A stretch of 46,972 bases of DNA from positions 1-46,972 of the forward strand of contig JARKQY010000046.1 of the NCBI GenBank assembly GCA_029974635.1. Direction: 5' to 3'. Shown one piece after another: positions 8,094 through 16,484 of this stretch. This DNA is from Bacillota bacterium. Its GTDB lineage: Bacteria > Bacillota > UBA4882 > UBA8346. The stretch's first letter is position 1; every line of letters starts with the position of its first letter. The position numbers were made by a program, and so were the translations under genes. The notes beneath the pieces are model-generated. The model was not told the DNA's origin. It saw only the letters and a program-made list of their open reading frames with translations, and did not search any database.

Positions 8094-8687
8094 CTACTTC
8101 CTGACCCGGTACCGGATAATCGTCAGATAATCCTTCGGATTCACCAGTAAAAAGCCGGGGCCTTTGAAATACTCCTCTTCATGATCCCCCACGATTTCGT
8201 ATCCATTTGCCGTGATAAATCGTTTTAGCTTCTCAATAGTAGGCTGTTCGGCGGTATAGGGGCCGATATGGAGGATTTCCGCCACGGTTCCGTATTCCCA
8301 GGAGGTTAGCCGCACTTGGGGTCCGGCTTTGTGAGCCGGTACTTCCGTCACCGTTTCCGAGACCGGTAAACCGTAGATTCCAATCCAATCCCGTTTATCA
8401 CTTTCCAGGGAAACCGGCCAGCGCGCTCTTGGCGCCGCTTGCTTGATTTGGTTGTTCTTTAGTTGATAGAAAACTTTGAATAACTGCCCGATAGCCTTCC
8501 CGCCGGTGGCATAGGGATCGCCTTGCAACCGGACCTCAATCATCGGTTGATTTTTCATCTCCCTAATTTGCGGTTGTTTCAGATGGGCGAAACTTTTAAC
8601 ATCCGGACCGTAGTTCATAATAAAAATAAGCAACCCTGCTACCAAAACCAAAACAACCGTCGCTACAATAATAATCACCCGTTTCAT
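8094..8687 (-). CDS. Membrane-anchored GyrI-like (SOUL/AraC-effector) domain protein
   Basis: About 197 residues. A single N-terminal membrane helix (about 4-25) is followed by a domain of about 160 residues. Its end, VAEILHIGPYTAEQPTIEKLKRF followed by HEEEYF, fits the GyrI-like small-molecule-binding fold seen in AraC and MerR effector domains. It carries no DNA-binding region, so it probably binds a small hydrophobic compound at the membrane rather than acting as a regulator. The ATG at 8687 follows GGAGGGCTGGAG; an earlier ATG at 8720 has no such site. A 10-bp palindrome lies upstream. Confidence 0.75.
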   Translation of the reverse strand: MKRVIIIVATVVLVLVAGLLIFIMNYGPDVKSFAHLKQPQIREMKNQPMIEVRLQGDPYATGGKAIGQLFKVFYQLKNNQIKQAAPRARWPVSLESDKRDWIGIYGLPVSETVTEVPAHKAGPQVRLTSWEYGTVAEILHIGPYTAEQPTIEKLKRFITANGYEIVGDHEEEYFKGPGFLLVNPKDYLTIIRYRVRK

Positions 8688-8737
8688 CTCCAGCCCTCCG
8701 CAGGAATTTTCATACAACACTTCGATTATATTACAAC

Positions 8738-8763
8738 AAATATGACAACATCATGTCATATTT
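8738..8763. promoter_or_regulatory. Palindrome upstream of the GyrI-like gene
   Basis: AAATATGACA (8738-8747) and TGTCATATTT (8754-8763) form a perfect 10-bp inverted repeat with a 6-base centre. It lies about 50 bases before the minus-strand start codon, next to a TATAAT on that strand (about 8724-8729), and is placed like an operator. The regulator is unknown. Confidence 0.45.
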
Positions 8764-8929
8764 CGCTATTCGCACTTAATGAATCCAAAGAGGTGTTTGT
8801 TGTCATGCAATTTTAATATTATATTCGATAACGTATTCTACTTTTTAAACTGCTTGCGGAGCTAAAGAAATAAGAACGGTACGCTGGTTGGATATGCTGT
8901 TGTGGAGTTAATGCCAGGATATGGGGGGG

Positions 8930-10039
8930 TTACGTCATCCGCCCCGAACGGGACATTTCAAATTCAAATTGAACTTTTATCCGAATCTGGGGATATTTTT
9001 TGCGCCACCAAGCCGCGGACCATTTACCCGGTGTCTTAGCTCTGACTACTTTACCCATGCCAAGCAGATCGGTCTTGGCCTGCTGCAGTTTCTGGAGCAA
9101 AGTTTGCGACTGTTGCGCCAGATTTTTCGCGACCATTTTTTCATACCGGCTAAGGGCTTTATCAGTGAGGGGTTTTATATTGCCGGTATCCTCCAAAAAG
9201 TATCCTTCGACTTTTACTTTGAGCCGGATGGTGTTGGGCGGCTCCCAGGAGGATTTTACCTTTGATCTGGTAAAATGGAATCCGATTTTGCGATTTTCAT
9301 CCCAAGGGAAAATGAAAGCGGCATTTTCAAGGCCACTGTTTAATAAACCGAAAAGTTTGGTTTCTTCCGGGGATAATGTGAAGGCGAGCCGGTCATGGCG
9401 GAAAGCGGCGATTCCCGAGATATTGAAGGTTCGCTCATCCCGGTCATAGCGGATGATGGGAAGAAAGGGATCAATAGTGGGGCTGTCCATTTTTTGCAGA
9501 AACTGCCATAAAGTGATGGGGTGGGACGCACCCTTTTTCGAGTCCTTGGTAAAATAATCCATTATATACAAACCCGGTAACATCTCTTGTGCTACTTCCA
9601 TTTTCAATAACGATCCGGCATCCGGTTCGGCCATGGCCAAAATAGCCTGCGGGTTAATCTTCGGGAAACGGCCAAAACAATCCAAGTGAGGCGCAAGCCC
9701 TGTTTCAGCCAGTTTACGGCCGAAAATAATCACTTTGGTTTGAGCGGTATCCAAAGTATCCGAAGTTTTGGCCTCCAGATCGGTACATGCTCCCAAAGTA
9801 GTACTGGCGGTAGTGGAGATCGTATAAAACAACTTTTTTTGGGAGGCTTGGCTTCCCGAGTGAATGATGGCGCCGGGGTTCGGAAGTTGTAAAGTGAGTA
9901 AAAGCTGATTATTGAGAACCGCATCGATTCCAATTGCGGTTATCAGGGACTTTTTCTCCACTTCCTCCACATCCCAGCACCCTCCCAGAAAAAGCAGCCC
10001 GGCTAAAATAAACGGAAATAACACTTTTGGGGGGCTCAT
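8930..10039 (-). CDS. gerAC: Germinant receptor lipoprotein, Ger(x)C family
   Basis: About 369 residues. The N-terminus is a lipoprotein signal with lipobox LGGC, followed by WDVEEVEKKSLITAIGID, the hallmark start of GerAC/GerBC/GerKC proteins. The rest fits the three-domain GerC fold, which sits on the outer face of the spore inner membrane as part of the germinant receptor. The ATG at 10039 overlaps the gerAB stop (ATGA) and follows GGAGGGG, which shows translational coupling and decides the start over an ATG at 10081. It is the last gene of the gerAA-AB-AC operon. The germinant cannot be read from sequence. Confidence 0.93.
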   Translation of the reverse strand: MSPPKVLFPFILAGLLFLGGCWDVEEVEKKSLITAIGIDAVLNNQLLLTLQLPNPGAIIHSGSQASQKKLFYTISTTASTTLGACTDLEAKTSDTLDTAQTKVIIFGRKLAETGLAPHLDCFGRFPKINPQAILAMAEPDAGSLLKMEVAQEMLPGLYIMDYFTKDSKKGASHPITLWQFLQKMDSPTIDPFLPIIRYDRDERTFNISGIAAFRHDRLAFTLSPEETKLFGLLNSGLENAAFIFPWDENRKIGFHFTRSKVKSSWEPPNTIRLKVKVEGYFLEDTGNIKPLTDKALSRYEKMVAKNLAQQSQTLLQKLQQAKTDLLGMGKVVRAKTPGKWSAAWWRKKYPQIRIKVQFEFEMSRSGRMT

Positions 10040-11130
10040 ATACTCCCACCCCTCCTTCCGGTGATCAAGCTCACCAGCCAAAGCAAAGCCGGTAATCCCA
10101 GCAAGACAGTCAATCCCGCATATTGGAAGTAACCAAAGAGATCCCGTAAGAGATCATAGCTTGGGAAGCTAATCAAGCTGAAAAAATAGACTGGGACTAA
10201 CAATAAGATAACTTTTTTGAATGAAAGCTTCTGCCATAGCTGTGAAATTCCGCTGGAGAGAAAGAAAGTCAAAATGGCTCCCGTGGCATAGGCCAGAACT
10301 AGCCAGGCGATGATGAGGGTAAGGCCGATCTGGTCCAGTAACAGATAAGGGAAATTAATCGTTCTGACATATTCCAGAGTCGGCCAGTTATAACGGATAC
10401 AATTCTCCGGACCGAAAACCCCCATGATTCCCAATAGATTGAAAAAGTAGATGGCTCCGGTCAAAACCAGAGCGGCCAGGGTGAGCGGAGTATTTTTCCG
10501 TTTTTCAGCGCTGAAAGCCGGAGCCTGGTAAATTAGGATCAGGGGAAAAAAGATATATAGCGATTTGAAACCGCCAAACAGGTAGGTTGAGACCGGCTGT
10601 TTCAGGAGCGGGACCGCGTTTTGAATGCTCCAATTTTGAAAACCCAGCCCGATCATGAAAAAAATAAAAATCCCCGCCGGAAGCAGAAATGTCGCCAGCC
10701 GGGCGGTGGAGCTCAGACCATAAAAACTTAAGTAAGCAACCGATCCGGCAATTAATATGGTAACTGCCCAGAGCGGGGTATGCAGCAATAGAAAATGATT
10801 GACCAGTCCGGTTAATTCTCGAAATAATACAAACAAGATGATAAAAAGAAAGATCAGGTAGACCAGATTGTAAATCAACCCGAAGAACTTTCCTAAAATG
10901 AGCGGCGCATATTCAATCACAGTTTTGCCGGAGAACCGGCGCTCAAAATAACGCCCCAATAATATGGCCGGCAATGCAAAAAGCAAAGCCGCCGGAATGC
11001 CTAAATAGCTATCGGTCCCGATGCTTTGGGCGAAAGTAATGGGGTAACATAATAAAGTGAAACTCATCAGCGGCGTGAAGATTAAGAAGAAATACAGACT
11101 GGGTGAGACTTGGGGATGCTCTTCATTCAT
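10036..11130 (-). CDS. gerAB: Germinant receptor permease-like subunit
   Basis: A 364-residue integral membrane protein with about ten helices and the APC-transporter-like pattern of GerAB/YndE proteins. Examples are PLMSFTLLCYPITFAQSIGTDSY in helix 1 and repeated aromatic-rich helices. The family binds the germinant, such as an amino acid, within the membrane. The gene start overlaps the end of gerAA by eight bases and its stop overlaps gerAC, so the three are made together. Length is normal for the family. Confidence 0.93.
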   Translation of the reverse strand: MNEEHPQVSPSLYFFLIFTPLMSFTLLCYPITFAQSIGTDSYLGIPAALLFALPAILLGRYFERRFSGKTVIEYAPLILGKFFGLIYNLVYLIFLFIILFVLFRELTGLVNHFLLLHTPLWAVTILIAGSVAYLSFYGLSSTARLATFLLPAGIFIFFMIGLGFQNWSIQNAVPLLKQPVSTYLFGGFKSLYIFFPLILIYQAPAFSAEKRKNTPLTLAALVLTGAIYFFNLLGIMGVFGPENCIRYNWPTLEYVRTINFPYLLLDQIGLTLIIAWLVLAYATGAILTFFLSSGISQLWQKLSFKKVILLLVPVYFFSLISFPSYDLLRDLFGYFQYAGLTVLLGLPALLWLVSLITGRRGGSI

Positions 11131-12601
11131 TTTTCTTATTTCTCCCCTCTTGTTTGGTAGTTCCTTGCCGGCTCAAGTCCTCTGGCCGGTAGGTGACCGG
11201 CCGCTTTTTCCGGAGCCATAAAGGCTTGCGAACCGGACCGTCACTCAATGCATCCAACTGTAGCGGAGCCCACGGCGCCAGATAGGAAGTGCCGAAGGAC
11301 TGTAAGGTGGCGGCATGGGCGAGAATCAATACTCCGAAGATGACCAGCCCGTAAATGCCAAAGAGAGCTGCGCCGATGATCAGGAAATACTTTAGGATTC
11401 GCCAGGCGATGCTGACGGAGAAATTAGGGCCGGAGTAAAGGGCAATAGTGCTGGAAACCGCGATTACCAGCGTCGGACTGGAGATAAATCCGGCCTGGAC
11501 CGCGGTGAATCCTAGAACTACCCCCACCACTACTCCGATGGAGCCACCCAACGGGCCTGGTAACCGTAAACCCGTCTCGTTGAAGATTTCTACAGCGAAG
11601 GATGTCAATAAAACCTCAATCACAATTGGAAAAGGAATTCCGGCCCGTAAACCGGCCACGGTCAGCAACAACCGTGTGGGTAAAAGTTCCTGATTGACTC
11701 CGATCAATGCCACGTATAGTCCGGGTAACGTCACCGCCAGGTTGTTGCCCAACAAGCGGATACCTCGCAATAACGTTCCTAACCAATAACCCAGATAATA
11801 ATCTTCCGGGGTTTGATATAATTCATTGACAGTGACCGGCGCGATTAGGGCGAAAGGCGATTTATCGACTAAAATAGCCACCCGTCCTTCCAACAAGGCC
11901 GCGCTTACTTTATCCGGTCTTTCGGTGGATTGAATGAGCGGAAAAATGGTTAACCGTCTATCGGTGATTAATTCTTCCAAGTAACCGCTTTCCAGTACCC
12001 CGTCAATTTCAATGGCTTCCAGTCTCCGGCGTACTTCCGTTACCAATTGCCTGGAGGCCAAGTCCTCAAGGTACATGGTGACTACCGGAGTTTTGGTCCG
12101 CAGACCAATAGTCATTCCGGTGACCCGGAGCTGCGGATCTTTAATCCAGCGCCGCACCAGCACAATGTTCCCTTGCAGATCCTCCGTAAACCCCTCCCGG
12201 GGGCCACGGACCATTCGTTCGGAATCAGGTTCCGTTAATTGTCTGACGCTCCAATCCGGGATAAAAAAACCGAGCGCAAAGTCGAAACTCTCGGCCATTA
12301 AAATGCTCCATCCGGCCAAGATGGCGCTGGTGGCTTCCTCCGGGGCAGTAAAGACTTTTGTCTCGGAAGCTGATGGGATCAGCTTCAACCAATCCGAATT
12401 CTGCGGCAATCCTGTATGAGTCTGGAAATACCGTTCTAGAGGGGAAAGGACGAATTCCGTTAAATCGGCTCCCTTAACCAGTCCTTTGATATATAAGAGT
12501 TTAAGTTCTATTTGGTTGAGTATTATATCTTTTTCCACTAGATCCCATAGGGATTGTAATGCAGGTAGCGATCGTTCTTCAAAGTCTTTTTTAAACGGCA
12601 T
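11123..12601 (-). CDS. gerAA: Germinant receptor A subunit
   Basis: About 492 residues. A soluble N-terminal domain (about 1-285) contains LLYIKGLVKGADLTEFVLSPL and RRLTIFPLIQSTERPDKV. It is followed by GRVAILVDKSPFALIAPV and four to six membrane helices including PGLYVALIGVNQELLPTRLLL. These are diagnostic of the GerA spore germination family, which forms oligomeric ion channels in the spore inner membrane. ATG 12601 is chosen with GGAGG 7 bases upstream. The basic C-terminal tail is normal. Expression is expected in the forespore under sigma-G, but no confident sigma-G boxes were found. Confidence 0.94.
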   Translation of the reverse strand: MPFKKDFEERSLPALQSLWDLVEKDIILNQIELKLLYIKGLVKGADLTEFVLSPLERYFQTHTGLPQNSDWLKLIPSASETKVFTAPEEATSAILAGWSILMAESFDFALGFFIPDWSVRQLTEPDSERMVRGPREGFTEDLQGNIVLVRRWIKDPQLRVTGMTIGLRTKTPVVTMYLEDLASRQLVTEVRRRLEAIEIDGVLESGYLEELITDRRLTIFPLIQSTERPDKVSAALLEGRVAILVDKSPFALIAPVTVNELYQTPEDYYLGYWLGTLLRGIRLLGNNLAVTLPGLYVALIGVNQELLPTRLLLTVAGLRAGIPFPIVIEVLLTSFAVEIFNETGLRLPGPLGGSIGVVVGVVLGFTAVQAGFISSPTLVIAVSSTIALYSGPNFSVSIAWRILKYFLIIGAALFGIYGLVIFGVLILAHAATLQSFGTSYLAPWAPLQLDALSDGPVRKPLWLRKKRPVTYRPEDLSRQGTTKQEGRNKKNE

Positions 12602-12699
12602 CAAGCAGCCTCCGGTAATCCCCTATCGCAAAAACCGGATTTATTATTTGGCGAAATTAATAAAATTATCCAGTTTGTCATATATCGCCCTTCGTACCC

Positions 12700-13010
12700 T
12701 CAGGTATTTGATGACAATAAAACACTTATCCTATCCGCAAGATTAATAAGGGCATGTCCGGCCTCCGGTATAATGTTAATATTTGCATGAGGAAGTATAT
12801 TTCCCAATCGTTTGGCAGTTTTTGCCGAATGAAAAATAACATCTTTTTCACCCACAAACAATATAGTTGGCATAGTTAATTGTTTTAATTCACTATCAGA
12901 ATATAATGGGATTATTTCGCGGCGATAATTGAAATTTTCGCCAATAAGTTTTTGATATTGTAAAAATACCTCAGGTATATTCTGATTGCGATTGACTATA
13001 CGGAATAGGG
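12700..13010 (-). pseudogene. Alpha/beta hydrolase, C-terminal remnant
   Basis: About 100 residues in one frame match the last third of an alpha/beta hydrolase: IPEVFLQYQKLIGENF, then LTMPTILFVGEKDVIF with the catalytic Asp, then IIPEAGHALINLADR with the catalytic His. The N-terminal two thirds, including the nucleophile elbow, are absent. The open frame runs further 5' to 13182, but that part crosses the tetR promoter and start and makes no sense as a hydrolase. It is therefore a 5'-deleted remnant. The 5' limit is approximate. Confidence 0.7.
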
Positions 13011-13021
13011 AGATATTTCTA

Positions 13022-13050
13022 TTGACAGATACCAAAAACAATACTATAAT
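13022..13050 (+). promoter_or_regulatory. Consensus sigma-A promoter of the TetR gene
   Basis: TTGACA (13022-13027), 17 bases, TATAAT (13045-13050): a perfect consensus promoter. The operator-like palindrome follows three bases later, so bound repressor would block the start site near 13057. Confidence 0.85.
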
Positions 13051-13052
13051 TT

Positions 13053-13066
13053 TGACTGAACGGTCA
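13053..13066. promoter_or_regulatory. TetR-type operator 1
   Basis: TGACTGAACGGTCA, with the half-site GGTCA, sits right after the -10 box of the tetR promoter. A closely related site precedes the dehydrogenase gene at 13777-13788. Position and similarity suggest autoregulation. Confidence 0.7.
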
Positions 13067-13087
13067 GTTAAATTTTGGAGTTGAGTC

Positions 13088-13759
13088 ATGGCCAAATATA
13101 CAAAAAGCATCGCCGTAAAAAAAAGAATTCTGCATATAGCAGAGGAATTGTTTGCACTGAACGGATACGATGCCACCGGCATAGCTCAGATTGCCGAGAA
13201 ATCTGAAATAACTAAATCCTTATTTTACTATTATTTTGAGAGTAAAGAACAAATTCTCGCGGAGTTATTTTCCAATTATTTGTTGGCGGTAAAGGAAGAA
13301 AAGAAAAAGATACTTTCCAGCGGATTATCGGAGGCGGAGGCAGTCAAGCGGTCCATGCTGGAAGGTTTTTCTCTACTGGCCAATCACAAAAAAATTATCC
13401 GTATTTTAATTGCTGAAATGCTCAAAGGTAACGTAAAAAAAGAGCCGTTATGCAGTATCATTGCATCGATGATCCCGGCTTCAATCGCTAATCTGCAATT
13501 TTGTGCGGCAGAAGGGGATAATTCGTCTGAATTGGCAGCCTACCTTTTTTTCTTTGGGCTAGCCCCGGTTATCACTTATATGCTTTTTGGCGAAACGTGG
13601 CTTCAAAACAATCAATTAGACAAAATCAGTTTTGCCAACCAATTTCTAACGCTGGGGACCGCTGTATTCGCCAATGATATTACCGGGGTAAAGAGGGATT
13701 TTTTTGAAGCACAGAAGGAGGTATTAGCGGAAAATTTGGCCAAGTTACTGGAGGAGTAA
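13088..13759 (+). CDS. TetR-family transcriptional repressor
   Basis: A 223-residue protein. Residues about 9-55 form the TetR helix-turn-helix (KRILHIAEELFALNGYDATGIAQIAEKSEITKSLFYYYFESKEQIL, highly typical). The remaining 165 residues are a helical ligand and dimer domain without a recognisable ligand signature. Matching palindromes lie in its own promoter and in front of the following dehydrogenase gene, so it probably represses itself and that gene until an inducer binds. The ligand may be the dehydrogenase substrate or a related hydrophobic compound. Confidence 0.93.
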   Translation: MAKYTKSIAVKKRILHIAEELFALNGYDATGIAQIAEKSEITKSLFYYYFESKEQILAELFSNYLLAVKEEKKKILSSGLSEAEAVKRSMLEGFSLLANHKKIIRILIAEMLKGNVKKEPLCSIIASMIPASIANLQFCAAEGDNSSELAAYLFFFGLAPVITYMLFGETWLQNNQLDKISFANQFLTLGTAVFANDITGVKRDFFEAQKEVLAENLAKLLEE

Positions 13760-13776
13760 TTTTTTTAAAAAAAATA

Positions 13777-13788
13777 GACCGAACGGTC
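13777..13788. promoter_or_regulatory. TetR-type operator 2
   Basis: GACCGAACGGTC has perfect 5-bp inverted arms GACCG/CGGTC around AA. It lies between the tetR stop and the dehydrogenase ribosome binding site and shares the GAACGGTC core with operator 1. Confidence 0.75.
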
Positions 13789-13811
13789 AACCAAAAAGGA
13801 AGGAGTATAAC

Positions 13812-14633
13812 ATGAAACCATTTCAAGACCGAATTGCCATCGTTACTGGCGGTGGAGCCGGTATCGGCAAGTCACTCTGCCGGGAGCTTGCCAACCAAGG
13901 ATCAACCGTAATCGTGGCTGACATCAATGCGGTCAATGCTGGCAAGGTGGCGGAGGAGATTCTGCAAAACGGTGGCAAATCCCGTGCTGTAGGTGTGGAT
14001 GTTTCCGATGAACAGGCGGTAAAGCAGCTCATTGAAGGTACTGCCGCCAAATATGGCCGGCTGGACTATATGTTTAATAATGCCGGAATCGCCATCGGCG
14101 GCGATGTCCGGGATCTCACCCTGGAACAATGGCATCAAGTCATAGATATCAATTTTTACGGTGTTCTTTATGGTTCGGTCTATGCATATCAGATCATGGC
14201 CGGCCAAGGTTTCGGGCATATCATCAATACGGCATCGGGGACAGGGCTGATGCCGCAGCCTGGAAATATCCCTTATTGTGCGAGTAAACATGCGGTGGTG
14301 GGTCTTTCCCTGTCATTGCGCTATGAGGGCATGGATTTAGGTATCAAAGTGAGCGTGGTTTGTCCGGGTCATGTCCAGACCGACATCTACAAAAACATGA
14401 AAGTGGTCAAAGTACCCAATGATAAAGTAGTTGCCAGCCTGCCGGTTAAAGCAATGAATACGGCGGAAGCCACCGCCATTATCCTGGATAGCGTGCTTAA
14501 AAATAAAGATATTATCATCTTCCCAACCAACGTGAAATGGGCTTGGCGTATTAACCGTCTTTTTCCAAGACTGTTGGATAAGGTCTGGTTGGAAAAAATC
14601 AGGAATATCCGCCGCTTACGCCAAGAAACATAA
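13812..14633 (+). CDS. Short-chain dehydrogenase/reductase
   Basis: A 273-residue classical SDR. The Rossmann motif TGGGAGIGKS is near the start, the Asp of VADINA suggests a preference for NAD(H), NNAG is the structural motif, and the catalytic Ser-Tyr-Lys is carried by NTASGTG and YCASKH. The C-terminus is basic and is extended by about 25 residues compared with the shortest members. The substrate is an unknown alcohol or ketone. The gene follows tetR by 52 bases, has its own operator-like site and a strong AAGGAGG-like binding site, and is likely de-repressed together with tetR. Confidence 0.92.
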   Translation: MKPFQDRIAIVTGGGAGIGKSLCRELANQGSTVIVADINAVNAGKVAEEILQNGGKSRAVGVDVSDEQAVKQLIEGTAAKYGRLDYMFNNAGIAIGGDVRDLTLEQWHQVIDINFYGVLYGSVYAYQIMAGQGFGHIINTASGTGLMPQPGNIPYCASKHAVVGLSLSLRYEGMDLGIKVSVVCPGHVQTDIYKNMKVVKVPNDKVVASLPVKAMNTAEATAIILDSVLKNKDIIIFPTNVKWAWRINRLFPRLLDKVWLEKIRNIRRLRQET

Positions 14634-14805
14634 TTTCTAAAGAGAGTCCAGAGGCGGACCGGTCTTTATAACAATTACTACTCTTGAAAAATAAAAAGCA
14701 GGAACCAGGGGCCAAGATGTAGTAATTTTAATATTTAATAATAATTACCCAAGTAACGTTAGTAATGTTGTTAAACAAAATGAAAAACTGAAAGGAGTTT
14801 TAGAA

Positions 14806-15273
14806 ATGAAAGGGAATCAAGAATTGATCAAAAGTTTAAATTCGCTATTGGCCGATGAGTTAAGCGCCATCAACCAGTACATGGTCCATTCCGAAATGTG
14901 CGCCAACTGGGGGTATGAAAAACTGCATAAAGGATTTGAAAAACGGGCTATCGATGAGATGAAACACGCTGAGAAACTCATTGGGCGGATATTGTTTTTG
15001 GAAGGACTCCCCGTAGTCAGTGAATTAAAAGCGATTAATATTGGCAGCGAAGTACCCGCGCAGTTAGCTAACGATCACCATGCCGAAGAAGGTGCCATCG
15101 CAGCATATAATGCCGCCATCAAGTTAGCCGGTGAAGTTAATGATTTTGCCACCCGTGAAGTGCTTGAAGAGATTTTAAATGATGAGGACCGTCATATTGA
15201 CGGGATTGAAGAACTCCAGGATCAAATCTCCCATATGACGCTGCCCATTTTCCTGACCACTCAAGTAGGTTAA
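14806..15273 (+). CDS. bfr: Bacterioferritin
   Basis: A 155-residue four-helix ferritin-like protein close to E. coli Bfr in length and order. The di-iron ferroxidase ligands are in place: Glu18 (ADELSAINQY), Glu51 and His54 (IDEMKHAEK), a Glu in the third helix (HHAEEGA), and Glu and His in NDEDRHID. Met52 of IDEMKH is the expected axial heme ligand between subunits. It stores iron in a 24-mer cage and protects against peroxide, which suits an anaerobe with iron-rich nitrogenase. It is a single gene with GAAAGGAG upstream. No bacterioferritin-associated ferredoxin is next to it. Confidence 0.94.
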   Translation: MKGNQELIKSLNSLLADELSAINQYMVHSEMCANWGYEKLHKGFEKRAIDEMKHAEKLIGRILFLEGLPVVSELKAINIGSEVPAQLANDHHAEEGAIAAYNAAIKLAGEVNDFATREVLEEILNDEDRHIDGIEELQDQISHMTLPIFLTTQVG

Positions 15274-15287
15274 AAAAGTTTTTATTA

Positions 15288-15388
15288 GACGGGATTTACA
15301 GGATTTATTGGATTAAAACGTTTTGTTACCTTTGTTTTTTTGGGTCTGCGTTTATGAAAAATCCCTTTAATCCTGTTAATTCCCGTCC
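15288..15388. repeat. Inverted pair of a dispersed repeat (GACGGGA...CAGGATT)
   Basis: GACGGGATTTACAGGATT (15288-15305) recurs in inverted form at 15369-15387 with one gap and one mismatch. A third copy lies at 16485-16510 in the same orientation as the second. The three copies bracket the PadR-DUF4180 gene. They look like a small intergenic repeat family; no transposase is attached. Confidence 0.55.
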
Positions 15389-15407
15389 AAAAAACCTCCG
15401 TTCATTA

Positions 15408-16322
15408 TCAACCGAACAGCCAAGTTTCAGCTTCGGTGATACTGTCAAATATCCTGAAATTGTTTCCTCTGCTGGATTCGGCGAGCATATCCTTGAATTT
15501 ACCCTTAAATACCATTTCACCCGTTAGAATAACCGCGGTTTTTATACGATAATTTACAAATTTTTGCAGCATCATTCCAGCTACACCGGTTTTGAGTTTG
15601 AAGAAATCATCGGCAAGGGCTGCGGCGTGAATTACCAAGAGATTGGTATCATTTTCCATGCATATTGAAAGCAGATCCAGTGCGTCCTGCTCCGTATCAA
15701 GGGTTCTTTCAGCGGAAAGGCATTCTATATATTTTCCGCCAGTTTTTTCGATAACCCGGTAATTCATTCTTTTTTCCTCCATTTTAGGATTGCCACAAAG
15801 CTCGTTGCGTACTTTTTGAAGCCAGTTTAATTCATTTTCATATGAAGAGATAAGATTATCATGAATTAAATCCCATAAAGATGCTTCCCGGGAGGTTCTA
15901 TCCGGAGAAAAGCCGCCCCTGCGCTGATATTCCTTTTGAATTAGCAGTTGCATTCGGACCTGGTTTTCATATCCCGTCAAAAGGGTATTTAATTCACCGG
16001 TATCCAGTTGATCCGCCCAAGCAAGCTGAATCAAAAAGGTTTTTTTAAATTCAGGAGGTTCGGGAGGGGTAAGCATCCAGTCCTTCAACTCAGCCAAACC
16101 TTCTGGGGTGATTGTATAAATTTTTTTTGAAGGAGCGCTTTTCTGATGCTGAACCTCATTGGTGACAAGGCCTTCATTAAGCAGTTCCAGCAACGCTTTA
16201 TATATTTGATTATTATTCCCGGACCAGTGCATGAACGGTGAATCCTGAATGATTTTTTTTACATCGTATCCGGTTAAAGGTTGCCAGCTCAAGATTCCTA
16301 AAATTGCATAATGGATGGACAT
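15408..16322 (-). CDS. PadR-family regulator fused to a DUF4180 domain
   Basis: About 304 residues. Residues 1-90 are a PadR winged helix (YAILGILSWQPLTGYDVKKI, then IYKALLELLNEGLVT and YTITPEGLAEL), followed by the PadR coiled dimer region to about 180. Residues about 190-304 are a separate alpha/beta domain (MNYRVIEKTGGKYIECL through ITEAETWLFG) resembling DUF4180, a STAS-like domain of unknown role that occurs both alone and attached to PadR. ATG 16322 is chosen with AAAGGAG upstream; the frame extends to 16364 but runs into the operator. Autoregulation is likely because a perfect palindrome lies in its promoter. Confidence 0.85.
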   Translation of the reverse strand: MSIHYAILGILSWQPLTGYDVKKIIQDSPFMHWSGNNNQIYKALLELLNEGLVTNEVQHQKSAPSKKIYTITPEGLAELKDWMLTPPEPPEFKKTFLIQLAWADQLDTGELNTLLTGYENQVRMQLLIQKEYQRRGGFSPDRTSREASLWDLIHDNLISSYENELNWLQKVRNELCGNPKMEEKRMNYRVIEKTGGKYIECLSAERTLDTEQDALDLLSICMENDTNLLVIHAAALADDFFKLKTGVAGMMLQKFVNYRIKTAVILTGEMVFKGKFKDMLAESSRGNNFRIFDSITEAETWLFG

Positions 16323-16342
16323 TATCGTACTCCTTTGATAGT

Positions 16343-16370
16343 TATCATATGTTAATAGTAACATATGATA
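16343..16370. promoter_or_regulatory. Operator palindrome of the PadR gene
   Basis: TATCATATGTTA (16343-16354) and TAACATATGATA (16359-16370) are a perfect 12-bp inverted repeat around ATAG. It contains the ATGT/ACAT arms typical of PadR operators and covers the -10 box and most of the promoter spacer. Confidence 0.85.
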
Positions 16371-16383
16371 TAATAGTCGTCAA
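16355..16383 (-). promoter_or_regulatory. Sigma-A promoter of the PadR gene
   Basis: On the minus strand, TTGACG (complement of 16378-16383) and TACTAT (complement of 16355-16360) are separated by 17 bases. The palindrome above overlaps it. Confidence 0.75.
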
Positions 16384-16433
16384 TCATTTCATCTAAATTC
16401 AGCACTATTTATCCGGGGCTGAGATAAAATAAA

Positions 16434-16460
16434 AGTACAGTCTGTTATTGAGACTGTACT
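16434..16460 (-). terminator. Terminator of the decarboxylase operon
   Basis: AGTACAGTCT (16434-16443) pairs perfectly with AGACTGTACT (16451-16460) around a 7-base loop. On the minus strand it is followed by a T-rich tail (TTTTATTTTATC). It lies about 150 bases past the 44-residue ORF. Confidence 0.7.
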
Positions 16461-16484
16461 GGCGTTGCTTTCTAGGAACCACGC

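Noticed and set aside
13011..13182. 5' extension of the alpha/beta hydrolase frame
   Set aside because: It runs through the perfect tetR promoter, operator and first codons, and its residues do not resemble a hydrolase. Only the downstream part was kept as a remnant.
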